Positions 30,046 to 40,269 are shown, numbered from the stretch's first letter. The stretch is DNA of 64,000 bases from Providencia sneebia DSM 19967 (GCF_000314895.2 NZ_CM001773.1:2304575-2368574), one strand, 5' to 3'. Numbers and translations: made by a program. Notes: generated by a model not told the origin, from the sequence alone.

Positions 30046-30666
30046 TTATTCAAATGGCGCAGGGTCACCGGTGCCAACACGAACAACAATTGGGCTGTCA
30101 TCCGTTAAATCAATCACAGTTGTTGGTTTTTGCCCGATATAACCACCGTGGATAACCAGATCAACCTGTTTCCCTAATAAATCACGAATTTCTTCTGGAT
30201 CAGATTGCGTAAAATCATCTCCAGGCATAATCAAGCTTGTTGACATTAGCGGTTCACCAACAGCTTCTAATAAATCGCGTGCTATTGGGTTGGAAGGCAC
30301 TCTTAAACCAATTGTTTTACGCTTTTCATTCATCAGACGACGTGGCACTTCTTTAGTGCCACGTAAAATAAAGGTGTAATTACCCGGCGTATTATTTTTT
30401 ATTAGACGAAATGCCGAATTATCAACATGTGCATAATTTGATAACTCAGAAAGGTCACGGCACATTAAGGTAAAATTATGGTTAGCATCAAGCTGGCGAA
30501 TGCGACAAATACGTTGTACCGCATCTTTTTCTTCTAAGCGACAGCCAATGGCATAACCAGAATCGGTAGGGTAAACAATCACCCCACCTTGATTGATAAT
30601 TTCAACACTCTGACTAATCAATCGTGTTTGCGGATTATCCGGATGGATATAAAAAAACTGACTCAT
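30046..30666 (-). CDS. yciO: Sua5/YciO/YrdC-family protein YciO
   Basis: A 206-aa protein of the YrdC/Sua5/YciO fold, related to the threonylcarbamoyl-AMP synthases of tRNA t6A formation. It has the entry motif GGVIVYPTDSGYAIGC, an RIRQLDANHNFTLMCRDL stretch and the NTPGNYTFILRGTKEVPRR loop. The cellular role of YciO is less certain than that of TsaC. It lies between rnm and rluB on the same strand, as in E. coli. Confidence 0.93.
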   Translation of the reverse strand: MSQFFYIHPDNPQTRLISQSVEIINQGGVIVYPTDSGYAIGCRLEEKDAVQRICRIRQLDANHNFTLMCRDLSELSNYAHVDNSAFRLIKNNTPGNYTFILRGTKEVPRRLMNEKRKTIGLRVPSNPIARDLLEAVGEPLMSTSLIMPGDDFTQSDPEEIRDLLGKQVDLVIHGGYIGQKPTTVIDLTDDSPIVVRVGTGDPAPFE

Positions 30667-30814
30667 ACAGACCTCGGATCTTTAGTACTGACAGTATCAT
30701 CCGGTAAAAACCTGAAAATGGCACTATCTGCTCATAAACAAAATATACCTTAAAAATAAGGTACAATACTTTAATTATAGTTATTCTACACTGCCGCTAT
30801 GATACATCAACGCA

Positions 30815-31687
30815 TTATACACTTTTTACTTCATCCCATAGCAACCACACCGCTTGTTCATCATTTGGCAACCAAAGGTTACGACCTAATTCAATCCACG
30901 AGCATGGCCGATGAAAATCGGAACCAACTGACGTTTTTAAATCCGTATTTTGGGCTAATTCAGCTAAATATTGTTTTTCATTAGCGGGTTGCTGGCAATG
31001 AGAAACTTCCATAGCATCTCCACCACATTCTTTAAAATAAGCTACCAATCTTTTTAGCCATTTATTGGAAAGCTGATACTTCGATGGATGTGCTAAAACA
31101 GCAACGCCACCAGCATTATGTATCGCTTTAACGGCATCATCAATCGTGCACCATTTAGCAGGAACATAACCTATTTTCCCTTTGGCTAAATAGCGTTTAA
31201 ATACATTATTAATCGTTTTTTCTTTACCAATTTTAATCAAATATTGCGCAAAATGCGCTCTCGTCACTTGCCCACCACCAGAAATCTGAGTTGCATTCTC
31301 CCAAGCTTCTGGGATCCCTGCTTTATGTAACCTTCGCCCAATTTCTATAGCGCGTTCTAATCGTAATGCAGATTGTTGTTCAAGTAATTCCACCATAGAA
31401 TCGGCAGAAAGAGAAAAGTTGAGTCCAACAATATGGATTTCAATATTTTCCCATAATGTTGAGATTTCTACCCCATTAACCAGCCTAAGAGGACGCGCAT
31501 TTTGTTGTAAATACTGTTGAGCTTGCATAACACCTTCGCAAGTATCATGGTCAGTAATCGACAAAACATGTATCCCCATGTCAATTGCACGTTCCACAAT
31601 TTCAATCGGTGACAAATCACCATCAGAGGCGTTTGTATGACAATGTAAATCATATCTTGTCACCAATGGGCTTGAAAAATCTGACAT
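30815..31687 (-). CDS. rnm: PHP-domain 5'-3' exoribonuclease RNase AM (YciV)
   Basis: A 290-aa PHP-domain phosphoesterase. Metal-binding motifs are YDLHCHTNASDG (residues about 12-23), SITDHDTCEG, VLAHPSKY and the final VGSDFH. In E. coli the enzyme acts as a 5'-3' exoribonuclease that matures the 5' ends of rRNAs and degrades short oligonucleotides. It is divergent from the trp operon, with the trp promoter in the 151-nt gap, as in E. coli (where it was called trpH). Confidence 0.93.
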   Translation of the reverse strand: MSDFSSPLVTRYDLHCHTNASDGDLSPIEIVERAIDMGIHVLSITDHDTCEGVMQAQQYLQQNARPLRLVNGVEISTLWENIEIHIVGLNFSLSADSMVELLEQQSALRLERAIEIGRRLHKAGIPEAWENATQISGGGQVTRAHFAQYLIKIGKEKTINNVFKRYLAKGKIGYVPAKWCTIDDAVKAIHNAGGVAVLAHPSKYQLSNKWLKRLVAYFKECGGDAMEVSHCQQPANEKQYLAELAQNTDLKTSVGSDFHRPCSWIELGRNLWLPNDEQAVWLLWDEVKSV

Positions 31688-31746
31688 CCCTTACCTTCTC
31701 CTTCTCCAATTAACTGGATATTTTGCAAAATAATTAACAATCGGGC

Positions 31747-31784
31747 TTGACATAAATAACGCGATCCAGTTTACTAGTACGCAA
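31747..31784 (+). promoter_or_regulatory. trp operon promoter with TrpR operator
   Basis: The -35 box is TTGACA at 31747-31752. The -10 position, after a 17-nt spacer, is TTTACT (E. coli TTAACT). The segment around it, CCAGTTTACTAGTACGCAAG, corresponds closely to the E. coli trp operator core with its ACTAGT half-sites. TrpR bound to tryptophan is therefore expected to cover the -10 box. Confidence 0.85.
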
Positions 31785-31838
31785 GACGGATGACTCATTA
31801 TTATCCAAATGAATTTAATTTATCCAGTGAGGCACTAT

Positions 31839-31910
31839 ATGTTTTTATCTAATTTATCAAATCGTTGGTGGCATAACTTCCCAAATTGGGCGGAAGCGAC
31901 GCGCGCATAG
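31839..31910 (+). CDS. trpL: trp operon leader peptide
   Basis: A 23-codon ORF, too short for most gene finders. It starts MFLSNLSNRWWHNFPNWA and has tandem Trp codons at 10-11 and a third at 17. The tandem Trp pair is the sensor of the attenuation mechanism: a stalled ribosome favours the antiterminator. It lies between the promoter and the attenuator at 31933, as expected. Confidence 0.93.
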   Translation: MFLSNLSNRWWHNFPNWAEATRA

Positions 31911-31932
31911 ATTTGATAATGCATTAGTGCCG

Positions 31933-31959
31933 AACCCGCCATTATCAGCGGGTTTTTTT
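31933..31959 (+). terminator. trp attenuator (intrinsic terminator)
   Basis: The arms AACCCGC and GCGGGTT have an 8-nt loop and run into TTTTTTT. The hairpin lies 22 nt after the trpL stop and 28 nt before trpE. It is the terminator form of the trp leader RNA. Confidence 0.93.
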
Positions 31960-31987
31960 ATGTCTAAAAATAGCTTAAGGCAATAAA

Positions 31988-33561
31988 ATGAATAACCAAA
32001 ACACCACATTAGCACATTTTAGTTATCTGGATAGCCCAATTAACTATCAACAAGATCCAACTTTACTGTTTAATCATCTGTGTAAAGATGTTCCTGCAAC
32101 CATGTTGCTTGAGTCAGCTGAAATTAATAGTAAGGCAAATTTACAGAGCTTATTAATTGTAAATAGTGCACTACGCATTCGAGCTTTTGGTCAACGTGTT
32201 GAAATTGAAGCCTTAACAGAAAATGGTAAACAATTACTGGCGCTAATGGCTGAAAAACTATTAGTAAAATCACAACAACATGAGCTATCTGCCCAACATT
32301 TAACAATTACATTTAATTCAACAGATGATGAATTAGATGAAGATAGCCGTTTAAAAAGCGCATCATGCCTTGATGTTCTTCGTCTATTGCCTGAATTAGC
32401 ACAAGTTTATTCAACACAACCTGAAAATTTATTTGTCGGCGGTCTATTTGCCTATGATTTAATTGCCAGCTTTGAAAACTTGCCAGATGTTAAAACCATT
32501 AATCATTGTCCTGATTACTGTTTTTTTGTGGCTGAACATTATCTCGTGATCGACCATCAAAATCAGGCTGCTCGTTTGAAAAGCTGCATATTTTCAAACG
32601 ATGAACATTGCGCACATGCCATTAACCAACGCCATAACGAAATTATTGAAGCGTGCCGACCGTTTTTATCACCATTAGCGTTAGGTTTTGCTGAAGAATT
32701 TTCTATCAAAACCAATAAAGATGATACTCAGTATGGTGCCATTGTTAATTCAATGAAAGAAGCTATTTATCGGGGTGATATATTTCAAGTTGTACCTTCT
32801 CGTAAATTTTCAATGCCTTGCCCTTTTCCATTAATTGCTTATCAAAAATTAAAAATACAAAATCCAAGTCCATACATGTTTTTATGCAAGATAATGATTT
32901 TTCGTTATTTGGCGCTTCGCCAGAAAGTGCATTGAAATATAACGCACACGACCGCAAGGTTGAAATTTACCCAATCGCCGGAACGCGTCCAAGAGGCCGT
33001 AATGCAGCTGGATTGATAGACCTTGATCTGGATAGCCGCATTGAGCTTTCTATGCGTACAGATGAAAAAGAATTAGCCGAACATTTAATGCTAGTTGATT
33101 TGGCGCGTAATGATTTAGCGCGCATTTGTGAGGCTGGAAGTCGTTATGTTGCGAATCTGACGAAAGTTGATCGTTACTCATTTGTCATGCATTTAGTCTC
33201 ACAAGTTGTTGGTACTTTACGCCATGACCTTGATATTTTTCATGCTTACCAAGCTTGTATGAATATGGGGACTTTAACCGGTGCACCAAAAGTCAGAGCT
33301 ATGCAGCTCATCGCTGAATATGAACAAGAACGTCGCGGTTCTTATGGTGGCGCTGTTGGCTATTTTACAGGTAAAGGTGATTTTGATACCTGTATCGTCA
33401 TTCGTTCTGCTTATGTTGAAAATGGAATAGCCACTGTCCAAGCTGGTGGTGGTGTGGTACTTGATTCTTCTCCACAAGGTGAAGCTGATGAAACTCGTAA
33501 TAAAGCTCGCGCTGTTATCCGCGCAATTGCTCAAGCACACCAAGTTGAGGAGTTATTCTAA
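31988..33561 (+). pseudogene. trpE: Anthranilate synthase component I, interrupted by a -1 frameshift
   Basis: TrpE makes anthranilate from chorismate with TrpG. The reading frame from 31988 follows E. coli TrpE up to NPSPYMF, then enters a wrong frame and stops at 32935. The correct C-terminal half, from [15 protein letters not shown] to VEELF, continues in the next frame to 33561. The break falls in TTTTT at 32879-32883. One added T restores NPSPYMFFMQDNDF and a 524-aa protein (E. coli 520 aa). Both halves are otherwise well conserved, including [10 protein letters not shown] and the chorismate-binding C-terminus. This means a recent inactivating mutation or a sequencing error. The stop overlaps the trpG start (TAATG). 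Confidence 0.93.
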
Positions 33562-34169
33562 TGGCTAATATCTTATTGCTCGATAATGTTGACTCTTTTA
33601 CTTACAACCTAGTTGACCAACTACGCTCAGGTGGTCATAACGTGGTGATATACCGAAATACAGTGAGTCCTGACCATCTGTTATCCGTCATTAATAGTAT
33701 GGAATCACCTTTATTAGTGTTATCTCCAGGACCAGGAAAACCCAGTGATGCAGGGGCAATGCCTCATATATTGTCTCAAGTCATTGGAAAAATTCCTGTT
33801 ATTGGGATTTGCTTAGGGCATCAAGCCATTATTGAAGCTTATGGTGGGCATGTATCAGCTGCAGGTGAAATCTTACATGGTAAGTCATCTATGGCGACCC
33901 ATGATAACCAAGCTATGTTCCAAGGTCTTGATAATCCACTTTCTGTCGCTCGTTATCACTCTTTGGTTGGTAGCGAAATTCCTGAAGAACTGACTATTTG
34001 CGCGCAATCTAACGGAATGGTAATGGCGGTTCGTAATGATAAAGATCGCGTATGTGGTTTTCAATTTCATCCTGAATCTATTTTAACGACACAAGGTGCA
34101 ATTTTACTCGAAAAAACCGTGATATGGGCACTTTCTACCCCAGACAGCACAACAACATTACCATTTTAA
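33561..34169 (+). CDS. trpG: Anthranilate synthase component II, glutamine amidotransferase
   Basis: A 202-aa class I glutamine amidotransferase that supplies ammonia to TrpE. The catalytic triad is Cys84 (GICLGHQAI) with His170 and Glu172 (FQFHPESI), and [12 protein letters not shown] forms the conserved loop. It is a free-standing protein here; in E. coli it is fused to the phosphoribosyltransferase as TrpD. Its ATG overlaps the trpE stop by one base, ensuring equimolar synthesis. Some annotations call this gene trpD. Confidence 0.95.
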   Translation: MANILLLDNVDSFTYNLVDQLRSGGHNVVIYRNTVSPDHLLSVINSMESPLLVLSPGPGKPSDAGAMPHILSQVIGKIPVIGICLGHQAIIEAYGGHVSAAGEILHGKSSMATHDNQAMFQGLDNPLSVARYHSLVGSEIPEELTICAQSNGMVMAVRNDKDRVCGFQFHPESILTTQGAILLEKTVIWALSTPDSTTTLPF

Positions 34170-34190
34170 TTCGGGAAGAGAGAGCCTATC

Positions 34191-35192
34191 ATGCAAACCA
34201 TTTTTGATAAATTATTTCGGGCACAAGTATTAACACAACAAGAAAGCCAACAATTATTTAATACTATTATTCGTGGTGAATTGAGTGAAGCCCAATTAGC
34301 AGGCGTATTAATCAGCATGAAAATGCGCGGTGAACAGCCTGAAGAGATAGCGGGTGCAGCTTTAGCCTGTTTAGAGAATGCGCAACCTTTCCCTCGCCCA
34401 GATTATCAGTTCAGTGATATTGTCGGTACTGGTGGTGATGGCGCTAACAGCATTAATATTTCAACGGCGAGCGCTTTTATTGCCGCACAATGCGGTATCA
34501 AAGTTGCTAAACATGGTAACCGTAGTGTTTCTAGCCGCTCAGGCTCATCGGATTTACTGGCAGCATTTGGGATTTCTTTAGATTTAAGTGCACAAAGCGC
34601 ACGAGATGCTTTAGATGAATTAGGTGTGTGCTTTTTATTTGCCCCGCAATATCACAGTGGCTTTCGTCATGCAGCACCAGTCCGTAGTCAATTAAAGACG
34701 CGCACATTGTTTAATGTATTAGGTCCGCTAATTAATCCTGCTCGCCCACCTATTGCGTTAATTGGTGTTTATCAAGAATCACTGGTTAAACCAATTGCTC
34801 AAACATTACAAAAGCTTGGTTTTACCCGAGCGGCTGTGGTACACAGTGGCGGTATGGATGAAGTTTCACTTCATGCAACAACACAAGTTGCTGAGCTGAA
34901 TCAAGGTGAATTATCGTTTTATCAGCTCAATGCAAGTGATTTTGGTTTATCACCGTACCAATTATCTGATTTAGAAGGTGGCACGCCGGATGAAAATCGC
35001 ATTATATTGACTCATTTGTTACAGGGTAACGGAAAGCCTGCTCATGAAGCCGCAGTTGCCGCTAACGTTGCGATGTTAATGCGTATTAATGGGCATGAAA
35101 ATTTAAAAGAAAATAGTGAGTATGCCCTTAGCGTAATTAGAAGCGGTAACGCATTTGACCGCGTCATTGCTCTTGCTTCAAGGAAACAATAA
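34191..35192 (+). CDS. trpD: Anthranilate phosphoribosyltransferase
   Basis: A 333-aa enzyme transferring the phosphoribosyl group of PRPP to anthranilate. The PRPP-binding [11 protein letters not shown] motif (residues about 80-90) and the [15 protein letters not shown] segment are present. A helical N-terminal domain spans residues 1-70. It lies 21 nt after trpG, separate rather than fused. An AGAG-rich site precedes its ATG. Confidence 0.96.
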   Translation: MQTIFDKLFRAQVLTQQESQQLFNTIIRGELSEAQLAGVLISMKMRGEQPEEIAGAALACLENAQPFPRPDYQFSDIVGTGGDGANSINISTASAFIAAQCGIKVAKHGNRSVSSRSGSSDLLAAFGISLDLSAQSARDALDELGVCFLFAPQYHSGFRHAAPVRSQLKTRTLFNVLGPLINPARPPIALIGVYQESLVKPIAQTLQKLGFTRAAVVHSGGMDEVSLHATTQVAELNQGELSFYQLNASDFGLSPYQLSDLEGGTPDENRIILTHLLQGNGKPAHEAAVAANVAMLMRINGHENLKENSEYALSVIRSGNAFDRVIALASRKQ

Positions 35193-35193
35193 T

Positions 35194-36555
35194 ATGAAAG
35201 CGACTGTCTTACAAAAAATCGTCGATGACAAAGTCACCTATCTTGCTGAACGAAAAGCAAAACAACCTTTGGATAGTTTTCTCAATGAGGTGAAACCAAC
35301 AGAGCGCCATTTTTATGATGCATTGTCTGCAAAACGCCCTGTTTTTATCCTTGAATGCAAAAAAGCTTCACCTTCTAAAGGATTAATCAGAGATGATTTT
35401 GATCCCGCGATGATTGCCAATGCTTACGCACCCTATGCCGCGGCTATTTCTGTATTAACGGATGAAAAATATTTTCAAGGTAATATGGAATACCTGACAA
35501 TTGTCAGCCAAACAGTTAAGCAGCCCGTCTTATGTAAAGATTTTATTATTGATGAGTATCAAATTTACTTAGCAAGATATTACCAAGCAGATGCTATTTT
35601 GCTGATGTTATCAGTCCTTGATGATGAGCAATACCTCGCATTAGCTAAAGTTGCTCACCAACTAAATATGGGTGTTTTGACGGAAGCGAGCAACGAAGAG
35701 GAATTACAGCGCGCCATCAAATTGAAAGCCCGTGTTGTTGGCATCAATAATCGTGATTTGCGTGATCTCTCAATTGACTTAAATCGTACAAAAATTTTAG
35801 CGCCTAAATTACCTGAAGGTACTATTGTCATCAGCGAATCAGGCATTTTACGTCATCAACATATCCAATTTCTTGCCCCTTTTGTTAATGGCTTTCTGAT
35901 TGGAAGCGCCATTATGGAACAAGAAAACATTGATGTTGCATTAAAAAAATTATTCATTGGTGAACATAAAGTTTGCGGATTAACACGTGTTCAAGATGCG
36001 AAAACGGCTCTTTGCGCAGGTGCAACATACGGTGGTCTTATCTTTGCAGAAAGTTCACCAAGAAAAGTGACACTTTCGCAAGCAAGCCAAATTATTCATT
36101 CGACGCCATTACAATATGTCGGCGTTTTTCGTAATCAATCAATTGATTTTATCGTTCATATTGCTGAACAACTCGCTTTATCCGCGGTACAACTGCATGG
36201 TGATGAAGATGCCTCTTATATAGGCGAATTGCGTCTAAGATTACCTAAACATTGCGAAATTTGGAAAGCCATCAATATGGCTCAGCCAAATATGACTCAA
36301 TATGATGGGCAACCTATTGATTTATTGTTATTAGATAATGGAACGGGTGGTACGGGAAAAACATTTGATTGGTCAATTATTCCTGAATCAAGCCAATACC
36401 GTCTGATGGTTGCCGGTGGCTTAAATGAGCATAATTGCCAGCAAGCATCTCAACTTTTATGTAATGGATTGGATTTCAATTCCGGTGTAGAAATTGAGCC
36501 GGGTATAAAATGTGAACGAAAAATCAATCAAGTTTTTAGCTTATTAACTGCTTGA
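35194..36555 (+). CDS. trpC: Bifunctional indole-3-glycerol phosphate synthase / phosphoribosylanthranilate isomerase
   Basis: A 453-aa fusion protein of the same length as E. coli TrpC. The N-terminal IGPS domain (residues 1-255) has ECKKASPSKG, LCKDFII and ISESGI. The C-terminal PRAI (TrpF) domain (from about 257) has KVCGLTR and AVQLHGDED. I chose the ATG at 35194 with AAGGAAA upstream; this gives MKATVLQKIVDDK. An in-frame ATG at 35155 lies inside trpD. The gap to trpD is one base, so coupling is likely. Confidence 0.96.
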   Translation: MKATVLQKIVDDKVTYLAERKAKQPLDSFLNEVKPTERHFYDALSAKRPVFILECKKASPSKGLIRDDFDPAMIANAYAPYAAAISVLTDEKYFQGNMEYLTIVSQTVKQPVLCKDFIIDEYQIYLARYYQADAILLMLSVLDDEQYLALAKVAHQLNMGVLTEASNEEELQRAIKLKARVVGINNRDLRDLSIDLNRTKILAPKLPEGTIVISESGILRHQHIQFLAPFVNGFLIGSAIMEQENIDVALKKLFIGEHKVCGLTRVQDAKTALCAGATYGGLIFAESSPRKVTLSQASQIIHSTPLQYVGVFRNQSIDFIVHIAEQLALSAVQLHGDEDASYIGELRLRLPKHCEIWKAINMAQPNMTQYDGQPIDLLLLDNGTGGTGKTFDWSIIPESSQYRLMVAGGLNEHNCQQASQLLCNGLDFNSGVEIEPGIKCERKINQVFSLLTA

Positions 36556-36644
36556 AAAATCATTAATAAGCAAAGATGATGATTAAATTCATCCATCATG
36601 CTGAACAATATAAAATAACGTAAAATTAAGAGACGGATAACAGA

Positions 36645-37835
36645 ATGAGCAAATTAGCCCCTTACTTCGGTGAATTTGGGGGACAATATGTCCCAGAAAT
36701 TTTAATCCCAGCACTTAAACAACTTGAAGATGCTTTTATTGAGGCACAACAAGATCCTGAATTTTTACGCGAATTTCATGATTTATTAAAAAATTATGCA
36801 GGCAGACCAACCGCATTAACGTTATGCCGTAATCTCACTGAAGGTACAAAAACCAAGTTGTACTTAAAACGTGAAGATCTCCTTCATGGTGGTGCTCATA
36901 AAACTAACCAAGTTTTAGGCCAAGCACTGCTTGCCAAACGTATGGGTAAAACGGAGATCATCGCAGAAACGGGAGCAGGTCAACATGGCGTTGCAACAGC
37001 ACTTGCTTGTGCTCTTCTAAATATGAAATGCCGTATTTATATGGGCGCAAAAGATGTCGAACGACAATCACCAAATGTTTTTCGTATGAAATTAATGGGT
37101 GCAGAAGTTATCCCTGTTCACAGTGGCTCCGCAACACTTAAAGATGCATGTAATGAGGCACTCAGAGACTGGTCTGGTAGTTATGATACAGCTCATTACC
37201 TGTTAGGAACGGCGGCTGGTCCTCATCCATATCCAACGATTGTCCGCGAATTCCAACGAATGATTGGCGATGAAGCGAAACAACAAATCTTAGAGCGTGA
37301 AGGTCGCCTTCCAGATGCTGTCATTGCCTGTATTGGTGGTGGTTCTAATGCTATTGGACTATTTGCTTCATTTATTCCTGAAGAAGATGTGCGTCTTATT
37401 GGGGTTGAGCCAGCAGGATTAGGAATTGAAACAGGCCAGCATGGTGCACCATTGAAACATGGGCGTGTTGGTATCTATTTTGGTATGAAATCCCCTATGA
37501 TGCAGACTGATGAAGGTCAAATTGAAGAGTCCTATTCTATTTCAGCAGGGCTTGATTTCCCATCTGTAGGTCCACAACATGCACACTTAAATAGCATTGG
37601 CCGCGCTGATTATGTCTCTATCACTGATGATGAAGCACTAACTGCGTTTAAAGTACTTTGTCGTAAAGAAGGTATCATCCCAGCCCTTGAGTCATCTCAT
37701 GCTCTAGCTTATGCCCTTAAATTAGCAGAGCAAGATCCAAATAAAGAACAACTATTTATTGTTAATCTGTCAGGCCGCGGTGATAAAGACATTTTCACAG
37801 TACATGATATTTTAAAGAGTAAGGGAGAAATCTAA
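36645..37835 (+). CDS. trpB: Tryptophan synthase beta chain
   Basis: A 396-aa PLP enzyme that joins indole and serine to tryptophan. The PLP lysine is Lys86 in HGGAHKTNQ. The phosphate-binding GGGSNAIG loop and the conserved AETGAGQHG motif are intact. It lies 89 nt after trpC, the longest gap within this operon. Its stop overlaps the trpA start (TAATG), which couples the two subunits of the complex. Confidence 0.97.
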   Translation: MSKLAPYFGEFGGQYVPEILIPALKQLEDAFIEAQQDPEFLREFHDLLKNYAGRPTALTLCRNLTEGTKTKLYLKREDLLHGGAHKTNQVLGQALLAKRMGKTEIIAETGAGQHGVATALACALLNMKCRIYMGAKDVERQSPNVFRMKLMGAEVIPVHSGSATLKDACNEALRDWSGSYDTAHYLLGTAAGPHPYPTIVREFQRMIGDEAKQQILEREGRLPDAVIACIGGGSNAIGLFASFIPEEDVRLIGVEPAGLGIETGQHGAPLKHGRVGIYFGMKSPMMQTDEGQIEESYSISAGLDFPSVGPQHAHLNSIGRADYVSITDDEALTAFKVLCRKEGIIPALESSHALAYALKLAEQDPNKEQLFIVNLSGRGDKDIFTVHDILKSKGEI

Positions 37836-38641
37836 TGGAACGCTACACTGAACTTTTTGAACATTTAAATAAAACTAATCAAGGTGCTTTCGTTCCATTC
37901 GTCACTTTAGGCGATCCTGATGCTGAACTTTCTTTAAAAATAATAGATGCATTAATTGAAGGTGGTGCCGATGCACTAGAAATTGGAATTCCTTTTTCAG
38001 ATCCATTAGCTGATGGTCCAACAATTCAAAATGCAAACTTGCGCGCATTTAAAAGTGAAATTACGCCGACATTATGTTTTGAATTACTCAGCAGAATACG
38101 AAAAAAACACCCGCACATTCCAATTGGGTTATTAGTTTATGCTAATTTAGTCTTTACTAAAGGTGTCGACCATTTTTATGCACGCTGCCAACGTGCAGGT
38201 GTTGATTCTGTATTAGTTGCAGATGTGCCGATGAAAGAATCAAAACCATTTCGGGAATCAGCTATTGCACATAATATAGCCCCTATTTTCATTTGCCCGC
38301 CAAATGCAAATGATGATTTACTGAAAGAAATTGGCGAATATAGCCGAGGTTATACCTATCTATTATCGCGTGCGGGTGTGACGGGTACTGAAAAACGTGC
38401 TGAATTACCACTCACTCACCTTATCAACAAATTAGATCAATATCATGCTGCACCCGCTTTGCAAGGTTTCGGAATTTCTGAACCAGCCCAAGTTGCTGAA
38501 GCTATTTCTAATGGTGCAGCTGGTGCTATCTCAGGTTCTGCGGTTGTCAAAATCATTGAAACTCATTTGAAAAATCCTGAAGTTATGTTGTCTGAGTTAA
38601 CTCAGTTTGCAGCAAAAATGAAATCAGCAACACTAAAATAA
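37835..38641 (+). CDS. trpA: Tryptophan synthase alpha chain
   Basis: A 268-aa TIM-barrel subunit that cleaves indole-3-glycerol phosphate to indole, which is channelled to TrpB. The catalytic Glu49 ([10 protein letters not shown]) and Asp60 (ADGPTIQ) are at the E. coli positions. It overlaps trpB by one base and closes the trp operon. A dyad without T tract follows at 38653. Confidence 0.97.
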   Translation: MERYTELFEHLNKTNQGAFVPFVTLGDPDAELSLKIIDALIEGGADALEIGIPFSDPLADGPTIQNANLRAFKSEITPTLCFELLSRIRKKHPHIPIGLLVYANLVFTKGVDHFYARCQRAGVDSVLVADVPMKESKPFRESAIAHNIAPIFICPPNANDDLLKEIGEYSRGYTYLLSRAGVTGTEKRAELPLTHLINKLDQYHAAPALQGFGISEPAQVAEAISNGAAGAISGSAVVKIIETHLKNPEVMLSELTQFAAKMKSATLK

Positions 38642-38652
38642 TGATATTTATA

Positions 38653-38684
38653 CCATTATCGTCATACAAAAATGGCGATAATGG
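38653..38684 (+). terminator. Dyad after trpA, possible trp operon 3' end
   Basis: The perfect 9-bp arms CCATTATCG and CGATAATGG have a 14-nt loop, 11 nt after the trpA stop. No U tract follows, so it may protect the 3' end or work with Rho, as the E. coli trp end does. Confidence 0.55.
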
Positions 38685-38837
38685 ATGTACCCCTTCTTTA
38701 TTTCTTCTATTAAGTTGAATTTTCATCAATTTGTATCAATACTAAAAATATCAGTCAGAAATAGTCTGATGTTTCAGGTAAAGCTGTATAAAACAATAGT
38801 ACTGTATTTTGTAACCTGAATTATTTAGGAGAAAAGC

Positions 38838-39152
38838 ATGAAATTGTTCAAAACAGTAAGTACATTCTTTATTGCCTTAATTATGGGATTAACACTTTCA
38901 GCTTGCGCACCAACCAGTAAAACTGAAGGTACGGGTGGCTATATTGATGACACTGTCATTACCACGAAAGTAAAATCAGCTTTATTGGCTGAAAAAGACC
39001 TTAAATCAACACAAATTAGCGTTGAAACATTTAAAGGTCGAGTACAATTAAGTGGTTTTGTTAATTCTCGAGCAGACGCAAATAAAGCCATTGAAGCGAC
39101 TAAGCAGGTAAAAGGCGTACAGTCAGTAATAGATTCGATGAAAATTCGCTAA
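38838..39152 (+). CDS. BON-domain lipoprotein (OsmY/DolP-like)
   Basis: A 104-aa lipoprotein. The signal peptide ends in LSAC, so Cys23 is the predicted lipidation site. One BON domain follows (about residues 35-104): DDTVITTKVKSALLAEKDL, then VQLSGFVNSRADANKAIEA. Single-BON lipoproteins are thought to bind phospholipid and support envelope integrity under stress; E. coli OsmY and DolP each have two BON domains. The residue after Cys is Ala, which predicts outer-membrane sorting. It is monocistronic, with its own terminator at 39176. Confidence 0.88.
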   Translation: MKLFKTVSTFFIALIMGLTLSACAPTSKTEGTGGYIDDTVITTKVKSALLAEKDLKSTQISVETFKGRVQLSGFVNSRADANKAIEATKQVKGVQSVIDSMKIR

Positions 39153-39175
39153 GTATTTATCATTATTTAATCTAC

Positions 39176-39205
39176 AATATCAGCTCTTATTGAGCTGATA
39201 TTTTT
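39176..39205 (+). terminator. Rho-independent terminator after the BON gene
   Basis: The 11-bp perfect arms AATATCAGCTC and GAGCTGATATT have a 5-nt loop and run into TTTTT. The hairpin begins 23 nt after the stop codon. Confidence 0.93.
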
Positions 39206-39361
39206 ATATAATATTTGCTATTTTTAAAAATCGTATTCTTGAATTTCTATTTGAGAATTCGTCAATCTCATAGAAATTCAATCATATCGTTAAGAAAGAC
39301 AATTTGTATTTATATAATGAATTCTTTTGCCAGAATATATGTTTTACCATACATATATTAT

Positions 39362-39396
39362 AAAAAATCCAAGAGTTAAAAACTCTCGGATTTTTT
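39362..39396 (-). terminator. Rho-independent terminator of ompW
   Basis: The arms AAAAAATCC-x-AGAGTT and AACTCT-x-GGATTTTTT have a single internal mismatch and a 4-nt loop. The T tract on the minus strand lies about 75 nt after the ompW stop. The rest of 39206-39471 is AT-rich, with no gene. Confidence 0.82.
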
Positions 39397-39471
39397 ATTT
39401 TCATAGCTAAATTTATTTTTACATCCGTTGTAATATAAAAAATTGTGAAGTTATTACGCTAAGCTAATTGC

Positions 39472-40110
39472 TTAGAAGCGGTAACCTGCACCAAACATGA
39501 ATACAAATGGATCAAGGCGAGTTTCAACTTTATGTTGTTCTCCACCCGCTTTAAATTTAACGTCAGTATTAATATCCATCCACCAAACAGATGCGTTCAA
39601 CATCCAGTTGTCAGTTAGCATATAGTCCATACCCGCTTGTGCCGCAACACCCCAAGAACTAGAGAGATCAAGATCACTCAATCCAGCACTCTTTCCTGTA
39701 TTATTAAATTTTTCATCAAAGAAGAAGGTATAGTTAACACCAGCACCTAAATAAGGGCGTAATTTATCTTCTTTACTACCAAAATAATATTGAGCCATTA
39801 AAGTTGGTGGCAAATGTTTAACTGTTGCTATATTACCAGTAAGAGGAGTCCCTACTTTATGTTCGAAGGGAGTTGCTGCTAATAATTCCACACCGATATT
39901 ATCTGTAATTAGGTAACTGAATGTAAGACCTAATTGAGTATTATTATTAACGTTGAATGAACCTGTTCCAGGTAGTACTTCACTTGAACCTGCATTAGGG
40001 CGTACTGTTGCTGTACCCGCACGGAAAATAAAATCGCCAGCTTCGTGAGCAAATGAAACAGCTGGTGCTAAAGTCGCAGCAGCCAAGACAAGCGCAGTAA
40101 GTTTTTTCAT
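39472..40110 (-). CDS. ompW: Outer membrane protein W
   Basis: A 212-aa eight-stranded beta-barrel porin. The signal peptide MKKLTALVLAAATLAPAVSF ends in Ala before HEAGDF, and the protein ends GAGYRF with the C-terminal Phe used by the BAM machinery. Family motifs GLTFSYLITDNIGVELLA and LRPYLGAGVNYTFF are present. OmpW forms a narrow hydrophobic channel and is a known colicin S4 receptor in E. coli. I chose the ATG at 40110; GGGATT lies upstream. A perfect FNR site at 40270 fits the anaerobic induction known in E. coli. Confidence 0.95.
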   Translation of the reverse strand: MKKLTALVLAAATLAPAVSFAHEAGDFIFRAGTATVRPNAGSSEVLPGTGSFNVNNNTQLGLTFSYLITDNIGVELLAATPFEHKVGTPLTGNIATVKHLPPTLMAQYYFGSKEDKLRPYLGAGVNYTFFFDEKFNNTGKSAGLSDLDLSSSWGVAAQAGMDYMLTDNWMLNASVWWMDINTDVKFKAGGEQHKVETRLDPFVFMFGAGYRF

Positions 40111-40269
40111 TATTAATCCCATTCCTGTATTTTTATTTCAGCTAAAATATTTTGGTTAAAATATATCGCTTATTTTTATTTAATGTTCAAATCAAGATCA
40201 CATACTTTAATAAAGTTTGCTAAATCTGACTAGATGAAACTTATTATTTCATCTGTATAAATTTGTATT

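Noticed and set aside
32876..32886. Programmed -1 ribosomal frameshifting in trpE
   Set aside because: The heptamer is GTTTTTA rather than a canonical X-XXY-YYZ site, no downstream pseudoknot was evident, and TrpE is not known to use recoding. Mutation or sequencing error is simpler.
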